A stretch of 64,000 bases of DNA, taken from NCBI RefSeq assembly GCF_000002515.2, contig NC_006042.1:1426001-1490000 (forward strand), in the 5' to 3' direction. A model generated the notes under the pieces. The model was not told where the DNA came from. It did no database searches and worked only from the letters and a program-made list of their open reading frames with translations. Position 1 is the stretch's first letter; each line of letters begins with the position of its first letter. The position numbers were made by a program, and so were the translations under genes. This DNA comes from Kluyveromyces lactis (taxonomy: Eukaryota; Ascomycota; Saccharomycetes; Saccharomycetales; Saccharomycetaceae). Below are positions 10,045 through 20,243 of the stretch, piece after piece.

Positions 10045-10788
10045 ATGGCAGTGATCAATCAGCCTTCGGGCCAGATCAAATTGACTAATGTTTCTATGGT
10101 TAAGCTAAAGAAAGCTAAGAAAAGATTCGAAGTTGCATGTTATCAGAATAAAGTTCAAGATTATAGGAATGGTGTAGAGAAAGATTTGGACGAAGTGCTT
10201 CAGATCAATCAAGTGTTTATCAACGTATCCAAGGGCCAAGTTGCTTCGAAGGAAGACTTACAAAAGGCATTTCAAACTACGGATGTCGATGCGATCATTA
10301 AAGAGATTTTGTTTAAGGGAGAAATCCAACTCTCTGAGAAGGAAAGACAATTGCAATTGAACAAAATCAACAATGAAATGCTAACTATTATCAGCGCTAA
10401 GTGCATCAATCCAAAGTCTAAAAAGAGATATCCCCCAACAATGATTCACAAGGCTTTGTTGGAACTAAAATTCAATGTTGTCGTTAACAAGGCAGCCAAG
10501 CTACAAGCTCTAGAAGCCATCAAATTGTTGATTGCTAAACAGATTATTCCAATCGCAAGATCCAAGATGAAGATCAAGGTAGCTGTGAACTTGGAGACTG
10601 CAGGATCATCAGAACTCATTGAACAATTAAATACTCTAATAAGATCTGGCCAAACAAGTCAAACAGAAACAGCCTGGACAAGTATAGGGTTAATAGATCC
10701 AGTGGCATACAGGGAACTTGTTAACATCTGTAATCAAAAGGCAACATTACAAGTGTTAGATATGGCTGTGATAGAAGAGTCTAATTAA
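10045..10788 (+). CDS. SDO1: Sdo1, SBDS-family 60S ribosome maturation factor
   Basis: This 247-residue protein is the yeast ortholog of human SBDS (Shwachman-Bodian-Diamond syndrome protein). With the GTPase Efl1 (Ria1) it releases Tif6 from pre-60S subunits in the cytoplasm. The three SBDS domains are visible: an N-terminal FYSH domain (residues ~1-95, containing KLKKAKKRFEVACY and the KGQVASKEDLQKAF segment), a central helical domain with KCINPKSKKRYPP (residues ~108-170), and a ferredoxin-like C-terminal domain. Length equals the family norm (250 in S. cerevisiae). It converges on IRC25 with only 75 bp between stops, the S. cerevisiae neighbour as well. Confidence 0.96.
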   Translation: MAVINQPSGQIKLTNVSMVKLKKAKKRFEVACYQNKVQDYRNGVEKDLDEVLQINQVFINVSKGQVASKEDLQKAFQTTDVDAIIKEILFKGEIQLSEKERQLQLNKINNEMLTIISAKCINPKSKKRYPPTMIHKALLELKFNVVVNKAAKLQALEAIKLLIAKQIIPIARSKMKIKVAVNLETAGSSELIEQLNTLIRSGQTSQTETAWTSIGLIDPVAYRELVNICNQKATLQVLDMAVIEESN

Positions 10789-10863
10789 AGATACATTATA
10801 GTATATGTAGCTCACTAGTTTACACATTATTGAGGCATTTCCCGTATTCTTTTGCACTTAAGT

Positions 10864-11343
10864 TCAATTCACATATGCTTCTTTCACAGCATTTAATAGA
10901 AATATCAACTTCTCAAATTCATTTGATTGAGACTTCCTCCATAACTTTGTACTTAGAGTGATAACAAAGTCTGGCACACTGGCTCCTACTTCTGACCCAA
11001 GAGTTGGTAGGATGACTCGTTCATATAACTGGGCTATTTGTGTGCAAATGATTGGAATTTTCATGTCATTAGAGTCACCTAATTTCGTTATGACATCGTA
11101 ATGGGAAAGCGGATCATTTACAGGAGCATAGTCACTATCGTCATCACCACCATCAAGCACAAATCGGGCCTCTGTGTCATTCAAACCTTTAGATTTCACT
11201 TCGTATGTAGAATCCATCTCACCATTTACTCGAAGTTGTAGCACTATCTTATTGTCATAATGATTGGCAAATATGCCTAATTCACCGGGAAAATCACTAA
11301 AGACTTCCGGATCTAACTGTTTTTGAAATTCAATGAATCTCAT
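10864..11343 (-). CDS. IRC25: Irc25/Poc3 proteasome assembly chaperone
   Basis: A 159-residue protein matching Irc25 (Poc3/Dmp2), which with Poc4 forms the heterodimer, equivalent to mammalian PAC3-PAC4, that helps assemble the alpha ring of the 20S proteasome. The N-terminus MRFIEFQKQLDPEVF and the beta-strand-rich first half (KIVLQLRVNGEMDSTYEVK) fit the PAC3-like fold. The S. cerevisiae protein is slightly longer (179). The assignment rests partly on position: SDO1-IRC25-YEH is the S. cerevisiae order YLR022C-YLR021W-YLR020C. Start ATG at 11343-11341. Confidence 0.85.
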   Translation of the reverse strand: MRFIEFQKQLDPEVFSDFPGELGIFANHYDNKIVLQLRVNGEMDSTYEVKSKGLNDTEARFVLDGGDDDSDYAPVNDPLSHYDVITKLGDSNDMKIPIICTQIAQLYERVILPTLGSEVGASVPDFVITLSTKLWRKSQSNEFEKLIFLLNAVKEAYVN

Positions 11344-11594
11344 GTTGCACCTTGAATGAATTCAAATTATCACTTGCTTTATTACTGTGGTATCTTTTGT
11401 TTACATATTTGGTCGTTTATTTAGCAGTATTTCTTTCCTTAGCATATTACGAACATCACCTTGATATTTTTGTGTAAATGCAAACATTTTGAACAAACGA
11501 ACAGATACATGATCTAAAGCAGAAGCAAACAAACCTAATTAATTTTATAGCTTCTGAATTAGTGGCACAGTAGTTAGCATCTGAGTGGTTTGCT

Positions 11595-13133
11595 ATGGTT
11601 CAAAAATGGTACCATGCAGTCGTTTCGCGACTAATAACGGTATGCTTCCTTACTGTCCTAATGATCTGTGCAATATGGCACAATTTCTTTACGTCCCATC
11701 TGCTCAAGCGCAAACAGCGTATCATATTAGATCCGCGTGATACCAGGGCCGCTAATGTGATCACACCTCAAACAACTGGCCATTCACATATGGTGCGCAG
11801 AAGGACCGAGTCGTTCAGCTCCCTAGTTCCACTGGAAGTCGATGTGGAAGTCGATGATGTAAACAATATCGAGTATGATCGTACCATATCAAGAAGAACG
11901 GAACTTAAAGACTCTGATTTCAATCCATTTTCCGATATCTTGTCTGCTGAAGATTTGAAGCTAGTTCCAAATCTCCAGTATTACTATTCCCAATACAATA
12001 TTATCATCGATGAATATGAAGTAACAACAAAGGATGGCTTCATTTTAGAGCTTTGGCATTTGAGAAACGAGAACGAGGGGAAGACAAACACGAAGTACCC
12101 TGTTTTAATGTTACATGGACTTTTACAAAGTAGTGGTTCTTTTGCGTCTAGTGGCAGGAAGTCATTAGCTTATTACATGCACGATTCGGGCTACGATGTG
12201 TGGTTAGGAAATAATCGTTGTGGATTCAACTCTAAATGGGATAGAGAAAAGCTGACCCCCAACGGTGAATGGGATTGGGATCTAGATTCTATGACCAGAT
12301 ATGACCTTGAAGCCCTTATTGAAAGTGTCCTCCAAAAAAAGCAAAATAAGTTTGAGAAGCTTACCTTAGTGGCCCATTCCCAGGGTACCACACAAGCTTT
12401 TATGGGACTTGTAAATGGTGAAGAGATCTACAAAAATACAGAGTTCAGATTGAGTGATAAATTAGATAATTTAGTTGCATTAGCACCTGCTGTTTATCCC
12501 GGTCCACTACTCGATGAAAAATATTTCGTTAAGTTTATGGCGAAACACATAGATAATCGCTGGGTATTCGGAAACAAATCATTTGTACCAATGATGATGG
12601 AGATGAGAAATTTGTTGGCCGGACACAAGATATTCTCATTTTTGTCTTACGTCATGTTCAACTACTTGTTCAACTGGAACGATATTTTATGGGACAGACC
12701 CTTGCGTGATAGACATTTCCTATTTTCTCCAGTGCATATATCTGTGAAATTGATGCAATGGTGGTTAAGTCTTAACCCTTTAAAGTCAAGCTTCAAGACT
12801 TTCGCCGAAGACATGTTCCCCGACATCAAGACCTGGTTCCCAATACAAAATGAAACAGTAAGTATGGATGAACATTTACACAGAAATCAACATAAACCTT
12901 TGCCAGAAAATTGGCCAAAGATTTTACTCTTCACACCCAGGCAAGATAGACTTGTAGACGGAGAAAGATTGATTAATCACTTTATCAACCACGAACCACA
13001 CTCTGTCTACAAAATCTGGTATATTGATGAGTATTCACATTTGGATGTTCTATGGGCCAGTGACGTTATCGAAAGAATTGGTAACCCAATGCTTGCACAT
13101 TTGAGAATTCCGAAACCGACATTTGCCAGTTAA
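11595..13133 (+). CDS. YEH1: Steryl ester hydrolase (Yeh1/Yeh2 type)
   Basis: A 512-residue membrane-anchored acid-lipase-type alpha/beta hydrolase. The family releases sterols from steryl esters at lipid droplets (Yeh1) or the plasma membrane (Yeh2). One N-terminal hydrophobic anchor is visible (residues ~11-30). The abhydro lipase region starts near residue 128. The nucleophile motif AHSQG is at about residue 260-264, oxyanion-region sequence HGLLQSSGSF near 174, and the acid and histidine of the triad are in TPRQDRLVDGERL and DEYSHLDVLW near the C-terminus. S. cerevisiae has two copies from genome duplication (YLL012W, YLR020C); only one is here, between the neighbours of both, so the gene is the single pre-duplication form and either symbol would do. 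Confidence 0.92.
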   Translation: MVQKWYHAVVSRLITVCFLTVLMICAIWHNFFTSHLLKRKQRIILDPRDTRAANVITPQTTGHSHMVRRRTESFSSLVPLEVDVEVDDVNNIEYDRTISRRTELKDSDFNPFSDILSAEDLKLVPNLQYYYSQYNIIIDEYEVTTKDGFILELWHLRNENEGKTNTKYPVLMLHGLLQSSGSFASSGRKSLAYYMHDSGYDVWLGNNRCGFNSKWDREKLTPNGEWDWDLDSMTRYDLEALIESVLQKKQNKFEKLTLVAHSQGTTQAFMGLVNGEEIYKNTEFRLSDKLDNLVALAPAVYPGPLLDEKYFVKFMAKHIDNRWVFGNKSFVPMMMEMRNLLAGHKIFSFLSYVMFNYLFNWNDILWDRPLRDRHFLFSPVHISVKLMQWWLSLNPLKSSFKTFAEDMFPDIKTWFPIQNETVSMDEHLHRNQHKPLPENWPKILLFTPRQDRLVDGERLINHFINHEPHSVYKIWYIDEYSHLDVLWASDVIERIGNPMLAHLRIPKPTFAS

Positions 13134-13609
13134 TTAATACAGATAACTTTGAATCACAGACTAGAATGGAATTTTGACACTTTGTTTCCATTTTGTGCAA
13201 CCCAACATATAGATATACAGTTCTGCAATCATTACATTTTTTGTAAGATATATAATATACTAATGACACTACTTAAACGGTAAAAAAAGGGTACACAAAG
13301 ATAATCCCAATACAGCTTTGGAAACTCAAGTACTCAGTGACTGTAGCAATGGCTAAATCATGTTGTTGTTATTTTAATAAGGTCTTTAACTGTCATCTTA
13401 TATCGTCCTTGTATATTCGGCATAATTTCTTTTTAACAATTTTTCAAGTTATCGAAATGCAAATCTCATCTCATCTCATCGCATCATAAGCAGTGAAAGG
13501 GAATGGGAAGAGGAAACCACTGGAACTGTTTCCATATCATAGTTGCTGATTAACTAGCACAAGGTCTACCATATTTAGTGCCAACTGGGGATATTGAAAG
13601 AATAGCGAA
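13134..13609 (+). promoter_or_regulatory. YEH 3' region and SOF1 promoter
   Basis: 476 bp between two plus-strand genes. Its notable element is a cluster of CTCATC repeats ending in CTCATCGC (reverse PAC), listed separately at 13465-13485, about 125-145 bp before the SOF1 start. Confidence 0.6.
13465..13485. promoter_or_regulatory. PAC motif cluster upstream of SOF1
   Basis: Three overlapping CTCAT(C) repeats run into CTCATCGC, the reverse complement of the PAC consensus GCGATGAG (13475-13482). Position (about 130 bp upstream of the ATG) and the function of SOF1 in pre-rRNA processing match the ribosome biogenesis regulon of S. cerevisiae. Confidence 0.75.
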
Positions 13610-15046
13610 ATGAAGATCAAAACTATCAGCAGAAGTGCCGATGATTATGTGCCGGTGAAGAGCACACAAGAGTCTCAGATGCCTCGTAATTTAAATCCGG
13701 CTCTGCATCCATTCGAAAGAGCTAGAGAATATACAAAGGCTTTGAATGCCACCAAGCTTGAAAGAATGTTTGCTAAGCCATTTGTCGGTCAGCTTGGATA
13801 CGGTCACAGGGATGGTGTGTACACCATTGCAAAGAATTACAATGTATTAAACAAACTTGCTACGGCTAGTGGTGACGGTGTTATCAAGTACTGGAACATG
13901 TCAACTAGAGAAGAGTTAAGTTCATTCAAGGCACATTACGGTATGGTTACTGGTCTGTGTGTTACTCCTTCATATTTATCTCCACAAAGAGAAAACTTCA
14001 TGCTTTCTTGTGGTGACGATAAGACGGTGAAGCTATGGTCAGTGAATTCTGACGACTTTTCCAACGTTAAAGATGATACAAGATTGAATACAGATGAAGG
14101 TATCATCAAAACATTCCATGGTGAACATGCTTTCCAATCTTTGGATCATCATAGACAAAAATCGAATTTTGTTACTGGTGGTGCCCAAATCGAACTTTGG
14201 GATACAAACAGATCAAAGCCAATATCAAATCTTTCATGGGGTGCGGACAATATCAATCATGTTAGATTTAATCAAAATGAGGTCGACATTTTAGCAAGTA
14301 CGGGTAGTGATAACTCTGTGGTTCTTTATGACCTAAGAACAAACTCTCCAACACAAAAAATTGTTCAAACCATGAGGACAAACTCTATCTGTTGGAACCC
14401 AGTGGAAGCCTTCAACTTCGTAATTGCCAATGAAGATCATAATGCTTATTACTATGATATGAGAAATATGTCCAAAGCTTTGCATGTGTTTAAAGATCAT
14501 GTTAGTGCTGTTATGGATGTTGATTTTTCCCCTACTGGTGACGAAGTTGTAACAGGCTCCTATGATAAGACAATCAGAATTTACCAAGTTAAACATGGTC
14601 ATTCGAGAGAAATATATCATACAAAGAGAATGCAGCATATTTTCCAAGTGAAATATACCATGGACAGTAAGTATATAGTAAGTGGTTCAGATGATGGTAA
14701 CGTTAGACTATGGAGAGCCAAGGCATGGGAGAGATCTAATGCGAAGAGTACACGTGAAAAGAATAAGTTGGAATACGATGAAAAACTTAAAGAAAGATTC
14801 AAGCACATGCCAGAGGTCAGAAGAATTAGCAGGCACAGACACGTCCCTAAGGTTGTTAAGAAAGCTCAAGAGATTAAGAAGATTGAAATTGATTCTTTGA
14901 AGAGAAGGGAAAGAAACGAAAGAAAGACAAGGAAAGACATGCCATTTTTACCTGAAAGGAAGAAACAAATCGTCGGTACTGTCTTTCAATACGAGGACGA
15001 CAAGAAATCTAATTCGAATAGATCCAACGATTCCGAAGATGAATAA
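13610..15046 (+). CDS. SOF1: Sof1, U3 snoRNP / SSU processome WD-repeat protein
   Basis: The 478-residue protein is Sof1 (489 in S. cerevisiae), a nucleolar component of the small-subunit processome needed for 18S rRNA cleavage and 40S assembly. It starts MKIKTISRSADDYVP and then PRNLNPALHPFERAREYTKA, a Sof1-specific N-terminus. Seven WD40 repeats span residues ~60-390, with visible repeat ends such as GVIKYWN, KTVKLWS, NSVVLYD, KTIRIYQ and GNVRLWRA. The last ~85 residues are the basic Sof1 domain (from ERSNAKSTREKNKLEYDEKL through HMPEVRRISRHRHVPKVV). A PAC cluster precedes it. The next gene, PSR, converges on it, as in S. cerevisiae (YLL011W/YLL010C). Confidence 0.97.
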   Translation: MKIKTISRSADDYVPVKSTQESQMPRNLNPALHPFERAREYTKALNATKLERMFAKPFVGQLGYGHRDGVYTIAKNYNVLNKLATASGDGVIKYWNMSTREELSSFKAHYGMVTGLCVTPSYLSPQRENFMLSCGDDKTVKLWSVNSDDFSNVKDDTRLNTDEGIIKTFHGEHAFQSLDHHRQKSNFVTGGAQIELWDTNRSKPISNLSWGADNINHVRFNQNEVDILASTGSDNSVVLYDLRTNSPTQKIVQTMRTNSICWNPVEAFNFVIANEDHNAYYYDMRNMSKALHVFKDHVSAVMDVDFSPTGDEVVTGSYDKTIRIYQVKHGHSREIYHTKRMQHIFQVKYTMDSKYIVSGSDDGNVRLWRAKAWERSNAKSTREKNKLEYDEKLKERFKHMPEVRRISRHRHVPKVVKKAQEIKKIEIDSLKRRERNERKTRKDMPFLPERKKQIVGTVFQYEDDKKSNSNRSNDSEDE

Positions 15047-15559
15047 AATATATGAATTTCTATCAGTTTTGAATTAGATATTTATAAATTTGTAACGTTA
15101 ATAAGCTCGAAACATGTCTCTTTTTTCTTGAAGTTATAAATCAAGGTAGTTGATCAAGTTTTCCTTTCAATGAAAAATCGTTTTTAGCAAGGAACTATCT
15201 TTTACCGAGATTAGCAGATATCTTCTTTATAATTTGAATCATGGGTTGCATGTAACGAATTGAATCCTTTCATATTCTTTTACAGTATTAGATTAGAAGT
15301 ATAGTTCCATAATAAAAGTGAGAGAAAAAGAAAAAAAAAAAAAAGAGGAAGTGAACACAAGAAGAACCAGCCTTGCTTGCCCAATATAATATGATGAGTA
15401 TTATAGTACTAATGAGTCTATCAATTTGAAACTATGGCAATGAATATTAGAGAGAGGGAGAGAGAGAGAGAAGAAGATGTGGTCATGCAAAAAAAAAAAA
15501 GACCCAATATATGCAATCGTTTGCATAAACAAAGCATAAAATGAATCAGTACCAACTAA
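15047..15559. other. Convergent intergenic region SOF1/PSR
   Basis: 513 bp between converging genes. It contains an A14 run (15331-15344), a purine (GA)n microsatellite (15449-15477) and a further A11 run near 15489. No gene is supported. Confidence 0.5.
15449..15477. repeat. GA-rich microsatellite
   Basis: A 29-bp all-purine tract, mostly AG dinucleotides, in the spacer between two convergent genes. It is likely to vary in length between strains. Confidence 0.85.
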
Positions 15560-16804
15560 TTATATTGTCACATCTAAGATTTCCCCAACATCAGGTACCC
15601 TCTCTTCAGCCAAGTCTTCCAGAAGTGGAATGATGTCAAGCAATTCATTATCGTGGGCATCTGAAAACCAGGATGAGATTGGAATGGCGTGCTGAGGATG
15701 GAATATGTAAGAAGCAGGGGAATTATCCAAGATAATCATATCTGATAGTGGTCTACCAATTTGGGAAAGATTCTTGATATAATTGCCCTCGTAGTTGTAA
15801 CAGGAGTCTCTGAACAACCTATGATGAATAGTTTTGTCCTTGTCCAATATATCCAACAATGGGTCACCGTAGCGGGACACACTTGCAGTAAACACCACGA
15901 CTTCGTATAGTTCAGTAATGCGTCTCAAAAATTCGTCGACACCAGGCCTTTTTATCACGTACACATTGTGAACTTGGTTATCGATTTCCACAGGAATAAC
16001 AAAATCAGCAGTACGTAGATATTTGAAAGAGGAATGGACCAACGTTTCATCCAGGTCTAAGACTAGACATTTCTTACCCTTAAACATATCGGCCTTCGGC
16101 AACAACAAGGTATTGCACCCCGGTGCATGGGCCTGATCTGGCTGCAATTGAGACAAATCCAAAGGTTCCCCATCTTCGGGCTCCCCATTTGTCATTTCTA
16201 CATCGCTAACGCCTTGACTATGAATGCCCTCGGAGTCATCCGCACTACTGGTATGTTCAGTCTCGTGAATCGTGGTCGTGACCTCTGCAGTTGGCTGAGT
16301 TGCAGACACTGCGGTGTCTGCAGTTGTGCCAGTACTTGTATCAGATTCAGCGTTATATACCAACAGTGTTTGCTTTTCATCCCCTTTTACATCCACATCG
16401 TCATCTTCCTCTCCAACCATGTCAACGTCAACGACATCACTATCAGTATCGTTATTACTAACAGCAGCCGTATTCTTCGACAGCGGACTCTTCTCAACAG
16501 GCGCACTTGCAACAGCCGCTACAGTTGAGCTATGCTTGTTCGCCGCATTTTTCTTTTTCAGATGCATCTTGGCTGTAGAATTGGATAACGTAGTATGAAT
16601 TTCTGATTGTCTTGAATGAGTCGCAGCAACCCCTGGACGTCCACTCTTCTTTGCACTTAGCGTATTCTTGCTCTTACTTTTCTCCGAGCTTGACCCACTA
16701 GAACCTTTATTACTATTGTTACTTGACGATGAATTCCTACCCTTCTGTTTCCTAGAGCTATCCGAATCGCTTGAACCACACAATAAAGATGCAATGAATC
16801 CCAT
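15560..16804 (-). CDS. PSR1: Psr1/Psr2-type plasma membrane phosphatase (FCP1/SCP family)
   Basis: A 414-residue phosphatase of the HAD superfamily, needed with Whi2 for the general stress response and sodium tolerance. The true start is the ATG at 16804-16802: from there the protein reads [10 protein letters not shown], matching the Psr N-terminus that is acylated to reach the plasma membrane. The 24 open codons upstream lack an ATG. Residues ~15-235 are low complexity. The catalytic domain (~245-414) begins [20 protein letters not shown] with the DxDx(T/V) nucleophile motif, then [24 protein letters not shown] and [15 protein letters not shown]. cerevisiae has two copies; one is here. Only one cysteine follows the N-terminal glycine, where S. 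cerevisiae Psr1 has an adjacent pair. Confidence 0.94.
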   Translation of the reverse strand: MGFIASLLCGSSDSDSSRKQKGRNSSSSNNSNKGSSGSSSEKSKSKNTLSAKKSGRPGVAATHSRQSEIHTTLSNSTAKMHLKKKNAANKHSSTVAAVASAPVEKSPLSKNTAAVSNNDTDSDVVDVDMVGEEDDDVDVKGDEKQTLLVYNAESDTSTGTTADTAVSATQPTAEVTTTIHETEHTSSADDSEGIHSQGVSDVEMTNGEPEDGEPLDLSQLQPDQAHAPGCNTLLLPKADMFKGKKCLVLDLDETLVHSSFKYLRTADFVIPVEIDNQVHNVYVIKRPGVDEFLRRITELYEVVVFTASVSRYGDPLLDILDKDKTIHHRLFRDSCYNYEGNYIKNLSQIGRPLSDMIILDNSPASYIFHPQHAIPISSWFSDAHDNELLDIIPLLEDLAEERVPDVGEILDVTI

Positions 16805-17554
16805 CACTTTTATTCCTAACAAAATCAACAGCGACCTATAAATAAATCGAGACACTGAGCGAGTGAGAGAAACCAAAAATCACACACTGAGCCCAAAAAA
16901 AATGGATAACCGATATTAATCAGATTGGTTTTTCAAACGGATTGATACTGTTATTAATATATGTTCTTTCTTTCTATCTAAGCAAAGAAAGATAGCAAAC
17001 AAAAAAAACCTAAATACACAAACCAATCAGGCTCCCTGAAACCACTGGCCCCTTGATATAGTACCCGTACACTGACAAATCCCGGTACTTTTCAAGACTT
17101 TACTGCCCTTCTGTAAATGGCCTCCAAAAAAAATTAAGTTGCAGTTAAAATAAGAGAGTTAGTCAATGACCAATGTTCTATTCTCAAAATTGTTTAATCT
17201 GCAAAAGTTGACTGTTTCTGGTTTTTCCATGCTGAACAGAACATCAAAACTTAAAGAACGAACCAAACGAAGCAAAAAGAATTTTTTCTTTTCCCTGGCA
17301 CAAGATGGTGCGGGTAACGAGATGTTTTTCACTTGAAAGAGATAGAGGCCGGCTTGAAGATTCACTTCTTAGTTTAACTACTAAAAACACAGCTAGTTCT
17401 TCAATGTTAATAAATAAGAATCGTTCAGTTTTTACCTGGATACGGTAAGTTTCATATCCTGATATTAGTGGTGTTTTTACTGTGGTAATTGATCGAGAGT
17501 TTACCCCGTAAATACAGGGATCAAGATATATAAAGGAAAAAGGTGAGAGTAGCA
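16805..17554. promoter_or_regulatory. Divergent promoter region PSR/POM34
   Basis: 750 bp between divergent starts, AT-rich with several A tracts. There are GTACCCGTAC and CCCGGTAC segments near 17060-17095 of unknown meaning. No ORF or RNA gene is supported. Confidence 0.4.
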
Positions 17555-18742
17555 ATGGATAATGGAATTTCTGCGCCTGGCACACCGGCCAAGACTTTTC
17601 AGACTCCCAATAGGCCTTTGAGCCAGCAGCAATTTCAATCCTTAAGGGAAAAAGCTATCAAACAGTCGCCTGCATTGTATAAACACAAGGTATTGAGTGA
17701 TCCTACCAGCAAGACTGATGTTTCCAAGTCAGATTCTTCCTCTGTGTTTGCTGCATCTGCGTTCTCTGGCAGATTTGACGCGAAACCTTCAGCATCAACT
17801 AATACACATACCGCATCCCCTGTTTTTCGAGGAAAAAGTAACCAGGCATATTCTACACAGCAAGATACCGCACCAGTGACAAATTCTGATCTGCTACCGG
17901 ACGAACCGGTGGGACAGAAACAACAAACGGATTTGAACTTTTCCGAAGATTCCGCATATGATAAATTGACTGATTTCGAAAACCCGGCGTTGGCTGCTTT
18001 CACATCTCGTATGGTTAATAAAGAGTTGGAGATGAGAAGGTTGTTGACTAATGTAGTGTTGGCAATGATTTGGAATCTCATATACAAATTCGTGTCATTA
18101 TTCTTCCAATTCACTAAAAGGGGATCCCAACTTCGAGACGAACTGTATCTTTTCGTATTGAAAAACGTTGTTTATAAGATTAACCCACATGCCAACATCA
18201 ATTCATTTTGGTTCCAAATGCTTTCTTGGCAATTTGCAACCAGTATATTCCATACTATTGTCATTTTTAACATTGCATCGTGTCTTTGGAACTTGCTGAT
18301 AAAAGCACAAAATACGGACATATCAGATTTGCATCTAACCGAGAATCAAAAACGCTTGTTAGGGGTTGTGGAAAGCACCCCCGACTATGGTAGATCCTTT
18401 GATCCTTCAATTAATATAGGTAACTCTAAAGTGAAATCCTTAAATGAAGCAGAATCAAAATCCAGCCACAAGCCTTTCATATTCAAATCTTTACAGACTC
18501 CAATGAAAATGCGTGAGTTGAATACCCTTCAGCAAGCAGAAGTGAAAAAAAATCATGTATCTTTCTCTTTACAACCGAAGAAAGTAAACGCCTTTGGTGT
18601 CGATCACATAACAAATGTCTCCAATACTCCTACAACTTTATTCACATCGACACGCTCACAGCCAGACACTCGTCCCGGATATATTCCAAGCAACCGGTAT
18701 ACTTATATGATGGACTCACCAAGTGCGATGAAGAAGCGCTGA
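17555..18742 (+). CDS. POM34: Pom34, pore membrane nucleoporin
   Basis: A 395-residue integral membrane nucleoporin; with Pom152 and Ndc1 it anchors nuclear pore complexes in the pore membrane. The start is the ATG at 17555 (MDNGISAPGTPAKTFQTP). Two hydrophobic segments, about residues 160-182 (VVLAMIWNLIYKFVSLFF) and 222-252 (FATSIFHTIVIFNIASCLWNLL), give the expected two-span topology with both tails on one side. S. cerevisiae Pom34 is 299 residues, so this one is about 95 longer, mainly in its S/T-rich N-terminal tail. It lies beside MEU1 in the S. cerevisiae order YLR018C/YLR017W. Sequence conservation is modest, so synteny carries part of the call. Confidence 0.83.
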   Translation: MDNGISAPGTPAKTFQTPNRPLSQQQFQSLREKAIKQSPALYKHKVLSDPTSKTDVSKSDSSSVFAASAFSGRFDAKPSASTNTHTASPVFRGKSNQAYSTQQDTAPVTNSDLLPDEPVGQKQQTDLNFSEDSAYDKLTDFENPALAAFTSRMVNKELEMRRLLTNVVLAMIWNLIYKFVSLFFQFTKRGSQLRDELYLFVLKNVVYKINPHANINSFWFQMLSWQFATSIFHTIVIFNIASCLWNLLIKAQNTDISDLHLTENQKRLLGVVESTPDYGRSFDPSINIGNSKVKSLNEAESKSSHKPFIFKSLQTPMKMRELNTLQQAEVKKNHVSFSLQPKKVNAFGVDHITNVSNTPTTLFTSTRSQPDTRPGYIPSNRYTYMMDSPSAMKKR

Positions 18743-18887
18743 AAAGCATGCGTACTTCGGAGAACGATTCTTTTTCTTCTTCTTTTGGTTTCGAACCTCT
18801 GATAGCAGTTATGATAAGAATGTTATTACTTACATGGCTACCTACCGCGTATAGTTTATAAAGTTTATAGAAGAGAAATTTACAGCG

Positions 18888-19904
18888 TTACCAATGGTTT
18901 GGGAATAGAAACTTTAGCTTGGCCAAGGCATCTTGAGACATGGCTTCAGGTTTTGTTGAAATGGAGTACTTCATGGCATCCTTTAGACCATCACCGTTGT
19001 TCATAAATTCAGGAAGTTGCTTTGCCATTTCTAAAATGACCCGGGATGCCAAATGGTTAGCATTTTTGGCATTGTTCTGTAAATTACGGATAACAGTTTG
19101 TACAGACACTGGTTCTTCTTCGTCTCTCCATGCATCATAATCGGTAGACATACAAACCATCTGGTATAGAATTTCACATTCACGAGCCAATTTCGCTTCA
19201 GGGATCACACTCATGTTGATGACATCTCCACCCATCAGACGGTACATCTTAGATTCAGCCCTGGTCGAAAATTGGGGACCTTCCATACAGACAACGGTTA
19301 GTTCTCTATTGTAGTGCAACAGGCAAGGTTCTTCAGACTCTGGGTTTTCCAGAATATCTTTGAATTGATAAATATACTCAGCAAATGACTTGGAGAATGG
19401 TTCACCGAACACAACATGCCCAACTAGGCCTTCATCGTTGAAGTAAGAGGACTCTCTGATCCCCTTGGTTCTATCGATGATTTGTTGAGGCAACACGAAG
19501 TCTCTTGGTTTAATTTCCTGTTGTAAAGAACCGACAGCACTGAAGGACAAAATAGCACTGGTTTTCAAGTTCTTCAAGGCAGCAATGTTAGCTCTGAATG
19601 GAACCCTTGTTGGTGGGTACTCATGATTCACACCGTGTCTAGCAATAAAGGCCACATGGAAATGCTCAGTTTCATCTGATTTTACACGAGACACCGTGAT
19701 TGGAGAAGAAGTCTTACCCCAAGGTGTTTCCATACACGGAAGAATGGCAATTGGTTCCAAACAATCCAAAGTGTACAAACCAGTACCGCCAATGATTCCT
19801 AGATCAATAGTCCCATCAAAAGTCTGAGGTAACTGCGTAGAATTCGTCATTTTAAAGCTGTAGAATTTCGGGATAACGTTAAACTTCCTGACGAACGTTT
19901 TCAT
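18888..19904 (-). CDS. MEU1: Methylthioadenosine phosphorylase
   Basis: A 338-residue (337 in S. cerevisiae) purine nucleoside phosphorylase-family enzyme. It splits 5'-methylthioadenosine, a by-product of polyamine synthesis, into adenine and methylthioribose-1-phosphate, the first step of methionine salvage. Visible are the phosphate-binding GIIGGTGLY near residue 36, the [20 protein letters not shown] segment, and [26 protein letters not shown] with the base-pocket residues. Start ATG at 19904-19902; a second in-frame ATG at residue 19 ([11 protein letters not shown]) is where most orthologs begin to align. The first 18 residues are basic and free of acidic residues, so an alternative start or organelle presequence is possible. 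A TCACGTG Cbf1-type site lies 178 bp upstream. Confidence 0.95.
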   Translation of the reverse strand: MKTFVRKFNVIPKFYSFKMTNSTQLPQTFDGTIDLGIIGGTGLYTLDCLEPIAILPCMETPWGKTSSPITVSRVKSDETEHFHVAFIARHGVNHEYPPTRVPFRANIAALKNLKTSAILSFSAVGSLQQEIKPRDFVLPQQIIDRTKGIRESSYFNDEGLVGHVVFGEPFSKSFAEYIYQFKDILENPESEEPCLLHYNRELTVVCMEGPQFSTRAESKMYRLMGGDVINMSVIPEAKLARECEILYQMVCMSTDYDAWRDEEEPVSVQTVIRNLQNNAKNANHLASRVILEMAKQLPEFMNNGDGLKDAMKYSISTKPEAMSQDALAKLKFLFPNHW

Positions 19905-20081
19905 AAAACGAATAACGTTGTAAAGAGGAACTAGAAGAGTTTTGGTTCACCAGATCAGATTTGAAAGGACTAATTTACAGACAGTTTTATTTAAATTAAT
20001 GCATGCATGCGCTCATTGTAAACTTTTCTGAAGATGGAGATGAGCATTCGAGAGACAACGCAGGTGAAAAAAAATGAATAA

Positions 20082-20088
20082 TCACGTG
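20082..20088. promoter_or_regulatory. Cbf1-type E-box (TCACGTG) upstream of MEU1
   Basis: TCACGTG is the Cbf1-Met4-Met28 recognition sequence of sulfur-metabolism genes. It lies 178 bp upstream of the MEU1 start, in line with the role of MEU1 in methionine salvage. One short match has a real chance of being coincidental. Confidence 0.55.
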
Positions 20089-20243
20089 CTCTTCTTCTTT
20101 TTCTTTTGTTTCAATGATACTATTAAAAAGACACAATTATTAACAGAACCTAGCTTCTAAGACTATGCTTTTAATTGCATAAATGATTTTTGTATAGTTG
20201 TAGGTATACTAAAGTTGGAATTTGGAATTTCTGGTTATCGCAG

